Shown: positions 1 through 5,177 of the stretch, piece by piece
Layout: every line of letters begins with the position of its first letter
Numbering within the stretch: position 1 is the stretch's first letter
Notes under the pieces: generated by a model
Databases searched by the model: none
Seen by the model: the letters and a program-made list of their open reading frames with translations, nothing else
What the model was told of the DNA's origin: nothing
Source: Bacteroidota bacterium
GTDB taxonomy: Bacteria; Bacteroidota; Bacteroidia; Bacteroidales; UBA1556
Direction: 5' to 3'
Length of the DNA: 5,177 nucleotides
NCBI GenBank assembly: GCA_003648395.1
Contig: QMPB01000394.1
Coordinates: forward strand, 1-5,177
Translations under genes and position numbers: made by a program

Positions 1-28
1 ATAATAAAACTAAATTATGTAAAAAACG

Positions 29-48
29 TATGTGAATTATTACACATA
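29..48. promoter_or_regulatory. CRP/FNR-like palindrome (candidate operator)
   Basis: The arms TATGTG (29-34) and CACATA (43-48) are perfect inverted repeats around an 8-nt AT spacer. Within them TGTGA-N6-ACACA differs by one base from the E. coli CRP consensus TGTGA-N6-TCACA. Bacteroidota encode many Crp/Fnr-family regulators, so an operator for a gene lying left of the window is possible. No gene that it would control is visible, and the surrounding DNA is very AT-rich, so the family assignment is inference from symmetry alone. Confidence 0.25.
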
Positions 49-160
49 TAAGAAAATATATTTTAAGCCTGCCAAAATTATAAATAACCCTTTTTAAGGC
101 GATTTAAGAACTTTTGAAGCTTCTATGGATTACTGCTATCAAAAATCATAAATAATTCAT

Positions 161-193
161 CTAATAATAAAAATATATAGTATTGATTATTAG
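161..193 (-). terminator. Weak inverted repeat after hemW
   Basis: CTAATAAT (161-168) and ATTATTAG (186-193) form a perfect 8-bp stem with a 17-nt loop, starting 5 nt beyond the hemW stop codon (198-200). The stem has only one G-C pair and there is no clean T-tract directly after it on the minus strand, so it would be a poor intrinsic terminator. It is listed because it is the only hairpin-like structure just downstream of the three-gene leftward operon. It may simply reflect AT-rich sequence. Confidence 0.2.
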
Positions 194-197
194 TATT

Positions 198-1325
198 TTA
201 CACTAAAAAGAGATCTGAAGCAATACCGTCAGCATATTTTTTACCAATTTTTGACAGTTTCAATATATTATTTTCAAACTTAACATATTCACTATTAATA
301 TTATTATTAATATGTCCTAATAGGTAATCAAAGTAAGAATCTCCATACTGTCTTTTAATTCTATTTAAATCCACACCAAATTTTGTTCGTAGACCCAACA
401 TTACATATTCATTAAATTTATCTTTCTCAGATAAAATTTCTATTTCCGAATCAAAATTTAAATTCTTAATATCAAGAATATAATTATTGATGGAAGATTT
501 ATTCCACTGCCTAGATTTAAGATTATAAGAATGTGCTGATGGGCCAATACCCAAATAGGCCATATTATTCCAGTAATTGCTATTATGCTTACTTATAAGC
601 CCTTTTTTACTAAAATTAGATATTTCATATTGCTCATACTCGTTATCTTCTATAAACTTAAGTAAGTAGTCAAAATGCTCCAAACCCTCTTCTTCTATTA
701 ATTTAGGGTATTTTCCTTTCCTTATAAGTATATCAAGAGCTGTTTTTTCTTCTACTGTAAGAAAGTATGAAGATAAATGTGGCAAATCAAGTTTTTTGAA
801 AATATTGAGATTATTTTTCCATTTCTCTAAACTAAGACCAGGTATTCCATAAATAAGATCAATACTAATATTACTTATTCCTTTACTCTTAGCTAATTCT
901 ATACTTTTTATAGCATCTTTTGAATTATGAACTCTATTTAATCGTTTTAAAATATCGTCATCAAAAGATTGAATACCTATACTTAAGCGATTAACTCCAA
1001 AATCAATAATATTATTTAATTTTTCAGAATTTATATCATCAGGATTAGCTTCGAAAGTTATTTCACAATCATCTTTAATAATAAATGAAGAGTGTATTGA
1101 ATCAAATATTAAAGAAATTTCTTTTTGAGTTAATATACTTGGTGTTCCCCCACCAAAATATATAGTGTCTAAAGTTTTATTTTTAAGATAATTAGATCTG
1201 CCTCTAATTTCAAATGCCAAAGCGTTAATTAGTTCTTCTCGATTTTTAGAACTAGCAGTAGAATAGAAATTACAATAGTGACATTTCTGTTTACAAAAAG
1301 GTATATGGATATATAAGGATGACAT
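198..1325 (-). CDS. hemW: Haem chaperone HemW (radical SAM, HemN-like)
   Basis: This is a complete 375-residue protein of normal length for HemW, formerly annotated as 'oxygen-independent coproporphyrinogen III oxidase-like'. HemW binds haem and a [4Fe-4S] cluster and is thought to deliver haem to respiratory enzymes; it does not oxidise coproporphyrinogen. Visible in the sequence are the radical-SAM cluster motif CxxxCxxC at C11, C15 and C18 followed by N-F, the SAM-contacting GGGTPS at 58-63, the haem-binding HNxxYW motif as HNSNYW at 247-252, GIGPSAHSY at 259-267, and a C-terminal HemN-type domain around LGLRTKFGVDL (310-320). Phe after C18-N, where true HemN has a fourth Cys, together with HNxxYW, favours HemW over HemN. 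The ATG at 1325-1323 overlaps the stop of the upstream gene by one base (TAATG), so translational coupling is likely. It is the last gene of the nadA operon. Confidence 0.93.
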   Translation of the reverse strand: MSSLYIHIPFCKQKCHYCNFYSTASSKNREELINALAFEIRGRSNYLKNKTLDTIYFGGGTPSILTQKEISLIFDSIHSSFIIKDDCEITFEANPDDINSEKLNNIIDFGVNRLSIGIQSFDDDILKRLNRVHNSKDAIKSIELAKSKGISNISIDLIYGIPGLSLEKWKNNLNIFKKLDLPHLSSYFLTVEEKTALDILIRKGKYPKLIEEEGLEHFDYLLKFIEDNEYEQYEISNFSKKGLISKHNSNYWNNMAYLGIGPSAHSYNLKSRQWNKSSINNYILDIKNLNFDSEIEILSEKDKFNEYVMLGLRTKFGVDLNRIKRQYGDSYFDYLLGHINNNINSEYVKFENNILKLSKIGKKYADGIASDLFLV

Positions 1326-2851
1326 TATTCTGTTTTTTCTTCACTTTCCAAACCAATTAATTTTACAGCATCGTACTCTATTTCAACACCATAATCATAT
1401 TTTATTCGTAGAATCATTTTTCCCAATTCATTATAATATCTCCAAGTACCATCTTTTATTCCCATTACATATTTTCCTTTTTTCTCAGCTTGCCCATTTC
1501 TATAATACCATATATGTTCGCCATCGGGACTTCCATCAATAAAATTTCCTTCATAATATATAGAATCTTGTGTATAATAATACCTCCAAACTCCATCTTT
1601 TACATTCTCTAAATAGCTACCTTTTTCAATATATTTATTTACAGTTACAACCCAGTCTCCTTCTCTCAATCCATTAACATAAACACCTTCTATCATTACA
1701 TTACCTATGGGATTAAACTCATAGTATTGCCCCTCTAATTCTCCTTCATAATAATATTCTACTATACGTTTATTTCCATCAATATAAAACCATTTCCATT
1801 CTCCTACAAAAAACCCTTCACTATCATATGATCCTGTTTGCTCTATGGCACCATTTTCAAAATAATAAGTCCATAAACTTACTCTTTTATCATTAATATA
1901 CTCTCCCTTACTTTCAATATTTCCATTATAATAATAAAAAATCCACTCTCCTTGTTTTTTACCAGAATTATCAATAATACCAGAAGCAATAATAGCTCCT
2001 TTATGCATTATAAAACTAGCTGTAATTTCTCCATCAATATCGTATTCTCTACGAACTCCTTCTGCAATATCATCTTTATAACTTCCTATAACTTTGGTAT
2101 TTCCGTTTGAATAATAGTCTGTTTTAATTTCATATTTATCAAGCTCAGGAGTTTCCAAAACAATAAGTCCTTTATGATATTTCTTTATACTATCGAGGCT
2201 GCCTTCTTTATTATAATATTTAAAATATCCCTCTTCAATGCCATTTCTATATCTTCCTACTAGTTCAGTATTTCCATTATCATAAAAATATTTCCAAACA
2301 CCATGTTTATTACCATCATAATCGTAAGCATTCATAACTTCTCGCTTTTTTATAAATCCATGCGAATAAAGTGTTTTTCCAATTATACGACCATCCTTAG
2401 CATAATTATACGACCATCCTTCTTCCAAACCATTTACAAATATTGTTTTAGAAGCAATACTACTATCGTTATATAAAATGAAACTTGTATTATTCTTTAC
2501 ATTATTAAGAAAGCTATCAACTAATATTCTATCAGGTAGATATGTACGTCGATAACCATTCTTTTTTCCATTTTTATAGCAAACAGTAAATTTTATTTTT
2601 CCTTTAGAAGTATAAAAACTCCATAAACTATCAAGTTCAAAATCTTTACGATTTCCTTCCGATTTTAAACTTCCATTTTTATTATAAGTAATCCAATAAC
2701 CATCTGGTTTGCCATCGCGCATAGTTCCTTCACTAGCTATGCTTCCGTCGCTATAATAAAACTCTTGATACCCATTTTTAACAACTTCGTCTTGTCCGTA
2801 AACAACATTTACGATAAACATGCAAAAAATAAATACTAAAATAAATTTCAT
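1325..2851 (-). CDS. Secreted MORN-variant (YwqK-like) repeat protein
   Basis: This is a 508-residue protein of unknown function. Residues 1-19 form a signal peptide: Lys2, a hydrophobic core, and a probable signal peptidase I site after VYG19, leaving Gln20 first. Cys10 lies inside the hydrophobic core without a lipobox, so a lipoprotein is unlikely. Residues about 27-490 are roughly 18 degenerate units of 22-25 residues with the pattern G-x-W-x-x-Y-Y-x-x-G-x-x-x-x-x-G-x-Y-x-x-G. Examples are HGVWKYFYDNGN (183-194), QGEWIFYYYNGN (300-311) and DGVWRYYY (419-426). This matches the MORN-repeat-variant family (often labelled 'YwqK family antitoxin'), which is abundant in Bacteroidota. Units near 100-180 and 225-300 are longer or eroded. 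The tail (491-508) is charged. No catalytic domain is visible. The repeats suggest a long beta-sheet binding surface in the periplasm or outside the cell; the ligand is unknown. It starts 22 nt after nadA and ends within the hemW start. The toxin-antitoxin label should not be taken as function. Confidence 0.85.
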   Translation of the reverse strand: MKFILVFIFCMFIVNVVYGQDEVVKNGYQEFYYSDGSIASEGTMRDGKPDGYWITYNKNGSLKSEGNRKDFELDSLWSFYTSKGKIKFTVCYKNGKKNGYRRTYLPDRILVDSFLNNVKNNTSFILYNDSSIASKTIFVNGLEEGWSYNYAKDGRIIGKTLYSHGFIKKREVMNAYDYDGNKHGVWKYFYDNGNTELVGRYRNGIEEGYFKYYNKEGSLDSIKKYHKGLIVLETPELDKYEIKTDYYSNGNTKVIGSYKDDIAEGVRREYDIDGEITASFIMHKGAIIASGIIDNSGKKQGEWIFYYYNGNIESKGEYINDKRVSLWTYYFENGAIEQTGSYDSEGFFVGEWKWFYIDGNKRIVEYYYEGELEGQYYEFNPIGNVMIEGVYVNGLREGDWVVTVNKYIEKGSYLENVKDGVWRYYYTQDSIYYEGNFIDGSPDGEHIWYYRNGQAEKKGKYVMGIKDGTWRYYNELGKMILRIKYDYGVEIEYDAVKLIGLESEEKTE

Positions 2852-2873
2852 TTTACTAAATTTAGACCTATAA

Positions 2874-3809
2874 TTAAATAATATTTTGTTTTTTAGAAAT
2901 TTCCATCATCCTTTCAATTGGCACTAATGATTTTTTCATAACTTCATCTGATAATTCAATTTGATTTGTTTCATTAAGCAAACAATCGTATATTTTTTGC
3001 ATAGTGATTAACTTCATATAAGGACAATCATTACAAGAACATGTTTCGTCAGAAGGAACAATAAGAAATTCTTTCTCTGGTGAATCATTTTTCATTTTAT
3101 GTAGTATTCCTGACTCAGTTGCTACTATAAATTTCTTATTATCAGTAGTTAATGTATAATTCAAAATTCCTGAAGTAGATCCTACATAATCTGCTAATTC
3201 AAGTACAGGAGCAGCACATTCTGGATGAGCAACTAATAATGCATCAGGATTATCAATTTTCATTTGAACAATTGTCTCAGCTTCAAGTATATCATGCACC
3301 TCACAAGTTCCGTCCCAAAGAACCATCTCTCTACCACTTATTTTGTTAATATATCCTCCCAAATTTTTATCTGGCGCAAAGATAATTTTTTCATCTTTGT
3401 CAAAAGATTCAACAATTTGTAAAGCATTTGATGAAGTACAAACTACATCGGTCATAGTCTTAAGATCTGCAGTACAATTTATGTATGAAACCACTTTATG
3501 GTCTGGATATTTTGCTTTAAATTCTATAAATTTATCAGCAGGTGCTGATTCAGCTAATGAGCAACCAGCTTCTAAATCTGGTAATAAAACCATTGAATTT
3601 GGATTTAAAGCTTTTGCCGTTTCTGCCATAAAATGAACACCAGCAAATACAATTATTTCAGCATCAGACTCTTTAGCTTTATTAGCCAGGGCCAAACTAT
3701 CGCCAACAAAATCTGCCATATCTTGTATATCAGCAGTTTGATAGAAATGAGCCAATATAATTGCGTTCTTTTCTTTCTTTAATTTATTTATTTTTTCTAC
3801 CAAATTCAT
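2874..3809 (-). CDS. nadA: Quinolinate synthase NadA
   Basis: NadA condenses iminoaspartate (from NadB or aspartate dehydrogenase) with dihydroxyacetone phosphate to give quinolinate, the precursor of NAD, in the cytoplasm. The 311-residue length fits the shorter NadA form. Visible motifs are AHFYQ (20-24), GVHFMAETAK (57-66), AGCSLAES (81-88), APDKNLGGYI (145-154), WDGTCEVH (165-172), HPEC (195-198), GSTSGIL (210-216) and CSCNDCPYM (257-265). By alignment from memory with E. coli NadA (C113, C200, C297), the [4Fe-4S] ligands are C83, C169 and C262. C198 in HPEC is Ser in E. coli and so is probably not a ligand. No nadB or nadC lies nearby; the usual partners must be elsewhere. It is the first gene of the leftward operon and has no recognisable Shine-Dalgarno, as is usual in Bacteroidota. 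The ATG at 3809-3807 fits the N-terminus of the family and a promoter 31-38 nt upstream. Confidence 0.96.
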   Translation of the reverse strand: MNLVEKINKLKKEKNAIILAHFYQTADIQDMADFVGDSLALANKAKESDAEIIVFAGVHFMAETAKALNPNSMVLLPDLEAGCSLAESAPADKFIEFKAKYPDHKVVSYINCTADLKTMTDVVCTSSNALQIVESFDKDEKIIFAPDKNLGGYINKISGREMVLWDGTCEVHDILEAETIVQMKIDNPDALLVAHPECAAPVLELADYVGSTSGILNYTLTTDNKKFIVATESGILHKMKNDSPEKEFLIVPSDETCSCNDCPYMKLITMQKIYDCLLNETNQIELSDEVMKKSLVPIERMMEISKKQNII

Positions 3810-3839
3810 ATTCTATATTTTATTGAATTATTTGAACTG

Positions 3840-3847
3840 CAAAGATA
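3840..3847 (-). promoter_or_regulatory. nadA operon promoter, Bacteroidota -7 box
   Basis: The minus strand reads TATCTTTG followed by CA, an exact match to the Bacteroidota primary-sigma -7 consensus TAnnTTTG. It lies 30 nt upstream of the nadA ATG, giving a predicted leader of about 25 nt. No TTG/TTTG is seen at the expected -33 spacing (19-21 nt further upstream); the nearest TTTG is only 7 nt away. The start of transcription is inferred. Confidence 0.65.
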
Positions 3848-3895
3848 GAAAAATCAAACGATTTATTATTTTGATTTTTAAGTTTATTAACTTCC

Positions 3896-3950
3896 TATTA
3901 TTATTTAATAATATTATATTTTTAAAAAGAAATTAATAATAATAATATAA
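3896..3950. other. Candidate DNA unwinding element (A/T block)
   Basis: Only one of these 55 bases is G or C (G at 3929). The block has TTATTATT, AATAATATTATA and AATAATAATAATA runs. It lies 60 nt left of the first exact DnaA box, in the usual arrangement of an unwinding element beside DnaA boxes. It could also be ordinary AT-rich spacer upstream of the nadA promoter. Confidence 0.35.
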
Positions 3951-4009
3951 GTCGGTTGAAATGGTTAATTAGTTTTTTAGAAAAATGGCATTATTTAGTA
4001 ATTATAAAT

Positions 4010-4018
4010 TTATACACA
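4010..4018 (+). promoter_or_regulatory. DnaA box TTATACACA
   Basis: Exact match to the general bacterial DnaA box TTATNCACA, nearest of the three to the A/T block at 3896-3950. Binding by DnaA is inferred. Confidence 0.5.
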
Positions 4019-4235
4019 TAGATATTACTATTAAATTATTTGATTTCTAATATTTTAATTGCTTTATCAACAAATAGTGAATAAACATAATGTGAAAAAA
4101 TAAATTGAAATACTACATACTTTTTATTGTTAATAATGTATTGATTAAAAGTTGAAGAAAATGAAAACTTCCTATTGTATTTATAATTTTTTTTACAGTT
4201 GACTTTTTATTTTTTAGTTTCAACAATGCTAATAG

Positions 4236-4244
4236 TTATGCACA
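4236..4244 (+). promoter_or_regulatory. DnaA box TTATGCACA
   Basis: Exact match to TTATNCACA. It faces the minus-strand box at 4262-4270 with 17 nt between them, forming an inverted pair. Binding by DnaA is inferred. Confidence 0.5.
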
Positions 4245-4261
4245 GAAAAATACACTAAAAT

Positions 4262-4270
4262 TGTGAATAA
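4262..4270 (-). promoter_or_regulatory. DnaA box TTATTCACA
   Basis: The plus strand reads TGTGAATAA, so the minus strand has an exact TTATNCACA box. It is paired in opposite orientation with the box at 4236-4244. Binding by DnaA is inferred. Confidence 0.5.
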
Positions 4271-4384
4271 GTGTTAAAATATTAGAACTCAAAACAATAG
4301 ATATTTGTTATGAATTAATAAATATCAATAGAAAATTGATTATAAAAGCTTTAGCTATTTTTAATTTACAATTGTTATTTTTTG

Positions 4385-4392
4385 TTTCTTTG
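4385..4392 (+). promoter_or_regulatory. Possible rpiB promoter (-7-like box)
   Basis: TTTCTTTG matches five of the six fixed positions of the Bacteroidota -7 consensus TAnnTTTG. It sits 28 nt before the rpiB ATG, nearly the same distance as the better box before nadA. No -33 element is seen at normal spacing. It is the best candidate in a T-rich stretch, but a weak one. Confidence 0.3.
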
Positions 4393-4420
4393 TACTTATT
4401 AACAATAGAAAAAATAAGAC

Positions 4421-4867
4421 ATGTTTGATAAATCAAAAACCATTGCAATAGGTTGTGATCATGCTGGTTACCCCTTAAAAGAGTATTTAGTAAAGGAACT
4501 TTCGAAGCTAGGATATACATTTAAGGATTTCGGAACATATAGTGACGAAAGTGTAGATTATCCAGATTTTATTCATCCATTGGGCGATAGCATCGACAAT
4601 GGAGAATATGAGTTAGGATTTGTGATGTGTGGTAGTGGCAATGGAGTAAGTATAACAGCAAATAAGCATCAAGGAGTACGAGCTGCTATGGCATGGAATA
4701 CTGAATTAGCATCTTTAGGTCGTCAGCATAATGATGCTAATGTATTAGGTCTTCAAGCAAGATTTCTTGCGCCAGAATATGCTTTGGAAATAGCACTAGC
4801 TTTTCTAAATGCTGATTTTGAAGGTGGCCGTCATCAGAAACGTGTAGATAAAATAGCAATTAAATAG
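4421..4867 (+). CDS. rpiB: Ribose-5-phosphate isomerase B
   Basis: This cytoplasmic enzyme interconverts ribose 5-phosphate and ribulose 5-phosphate in the non-oxidative pentose phosphate pathway. The complete 148-residue protein is of normal length for the RpiB/LacAB family. Visible are the N-terminal GCDHAG (11-16), the DYPDF loop (46-50), the catalytic-Cys segment MCGSGNGVSITANKH (69-83, Cys70 acting as base), RQHNDANVL (101-109, substrate-binding His103) and the C-terminal GGRHQKRV (135-142). Cys70 argues for RpiB rather than LacA, which lacks that catalytic Cys. The ATG at 4421 fits the family start; the preceding bases carry no good Shine-Dalgarno. The gene is divergent from nadA and is followed 23 nt later by kbl, so the two may be co-transcribed. 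Allose 6-phosphate activity, known for some members, cannot be judged from the sequence. Confidence 0.95.
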   Translation: MFDKSKTIAIGCDHAGYPLKEYLVKELSKLGYTFKDFGTYSDESVDYPDFIHPLGDSIDNGEYELGFVMCGSGNGVSITANKHQGVRAAMAWNTELASLGRQHNDANVLGLQARFLAPEYALEIALAFLNADFEGGRHQKRVDKIAIK

Positions 4868-4890
4868 AAATAATTAAATACTATAATATT

Positions 4891-5177
4891 ATGTATAATA
4901 ATTTTAAAGAATTTCTTACTAAAGAAATAAAAGAAATAAAAAGTGCTGGTTTATACAAAAACGAGCGAGTAATTGTTGCACCACAACAAGCTGAGATTAA
5001 ATTAGCAGATGGTTCTACTCAATTGAACTTTTGTATGAATAATTACTTAGGTTTATCTAATAATCCTGAACTTATTGATGCTGCTAAAGGTGCTATGGAT
5101 TCTCATGGATTTGGTATGTCATCAGTTCGTTTCATCTGTGGTACTCAAGATTTACACAAAAAATTGGAACAAAAAAT
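4891..5177 (+). CDS. kbl: Glycine C-acetyltransferase Kbl (N-terminal part)
   Basis: Only the first 95 codons are present; the reading frame is open to the window edge, and the full family protein is about 395-400 residues. Kbl is a PLP enzyme that splits 2-amino-3-ketobutyrate with CoA into glycine and acetyl-CoA, the second step of threonine breakdown after threonine dehydrogenase. The segment NFCMNNYLGLSNNPELI (46-62) is the alpha-oxoamine synthase N-terminal signature, and DSHGFGMSSVRFICGTQDLHKKLE (69-92) is close to Kbl rather than to BioF, HemA or serine palmitoyltransferase. The PLP lysine lies beyond the edge and cannot be checked. The ATG at 4891 is the natural start, 23 nt after the rpiB stop with no terminator between, which suggests an rpiB-kbl operon. 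Whether a threonine dehydrogenase gene follows is not visible. Confidence 0.9.
   Translation, partial: MYNNFKEFLTKEIKEIKSAGLYKNERVIVAPQQAEIKLADGSTQLNFCMNNYLGLSNNPELIDAAKGAMDSHGFGMSSVRFICGTQDLHKKLEQK

Larger units (their letters stand above)
3861..4404. other. Candidate replication origin (oriC) in 611-bp gap
   Basis: This covers most of the non-coding gap between the divergent genes nadA and rpiB. Seen directly: G+C is about 98 of 580 bases between 3841 and 4420. There are three exact TTATNCACA DnaA boxes (4010-4018 plus strand, 4236-4244 plus, 4262-4270 minus). Five one-mismatch copies lie at 4064-4072 (+), 4076-4084 (-), 4091-4099 (-), 4128-4136 (-) and 4396-4404 (+). An almost pure A/T block is at 3896-3950. 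At this base composition, a rough estimate for exact boxes by chance on both strands is well below 0.1. Genes on both sides run away from the gap. Known of the process: DnaA binds such boxes and melts a neighbouring AT-rich unwinding element. dnaA itself is not in the window, and in many Bacteroidota it need not adjoin oriC. Alternatives are a DnaA-controlled regulatory region or chance in AT-rich DNA. No tRNA or other RNA gene was recognised here. Confidence 0.45.

Noticed and set aside
73..80. Minus-strand TAATTTTG matching the -7 consensus TAnnTTTG
   Set aside because: No -33 element and no gene visible to the left; the degenerate motif is expected by chance in AT-rich DNA.
89..99. Small hairpin CCTT-TTT-AAGG
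   Set aside because: A 4-bp stem with a 3-nt loop is too short to support a terminator or RNA structure.
1569..1577. Exact DnaA box (minus strand TTATACACA) in the MORN gene
   Set aside because: It is isolated within coding sequence, encoding part of YYTQ; it serves as a reminder that single boxes occur by chance.
1325..2851. Toxin-antitoxin antitoxin function for the YwqK-like protein
   Set aside because: It has a signal peptide and many repeats, and no toxin gene is adjacent; the family label is not evidence of such a role.
3343..3636. 97-codon plus-strand open frame
   Set aside because: It lies wholly antisense inside nadA, whose motifs are conserved throughout; the frame's protein has no recognisable domain.
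3810..4420. CRISPR array, tRNA or riboswitch in the long gap
   Set aside because: No regularly spaced repeats, no cloverleaf-like or GC-paired structure, and very few G/C bases were found.
4308..4520. 70-codon minus-strand open frame
   Set aside because: It overlaps the start of rpiB antisense and runs into AT-rich spacer; the product looks like random low-complexity sequence.

Overview
The window is a low-GC stretch of a Bacteroidota (Bacteroidetes) chromosome, probably from a Bacteroidales/Marinilabiliales-like or flavobacterial lineage. The supporting signs are coding AT-richness, almost no Shine-Dalgarno sequences, a Bacteroidota-type -7 box (TATCTTTG) in front of nadA, and protein sequences typical of that phylum. 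The exact taxon cannot be fixed from this window.

Layout: positions 1-197 are a non-coding flank with a weak inverted repeat after hemW and a CRP/FNR-like palindrome near the edge. Positions 198-3809 hold three genes on the minus strand, read nadA, then a secreted MORN-type repeat protein, then hemW. The first gap is 22 nt and the second junction overlaps by one base (TAATG), so this looks like one operon driven from the promoter at about 3840-3847. Positions 3810-4420 are a 611-bp gap with no convincing gene and about 17% GC. Positions 4421-4867 encode RpiB on the plus strand, followed after 23 nt by the first 95 codons of Kbl, cut off by the window edge.

The most interesting part is the gap. 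It carries three exact DnaA boxes (TTATNCACA) at 4010-4018, 4236-4244 and 4262-4270, five one-mismatch boxes, and next to them a 55-bp block (3896-3950) with a single G/C base. All five genes point away from it, as genes tend to do at a replication origin. I propose it as a candidate chromosomal oriC not adjacent to dnaA. This is inference: a fourth exact box lies inside a coding region (1569-1577), and no skew curve or replication data are available here.

Functionally the left operon combines NAD biosynthesis (quinolinate synthase, a [4Fe-4S] enzyme) and haem handling (HemW, a radical-SAM family haem chaperone) with a cell-envelope protein of unknown role. The right operon combines the pentose phosphate pathway (RpiB) and threonine/glycine metabolism (Kbl). 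Apart from the candidate origin and the MORN protein, the genes are ordinary housekeeping genes.
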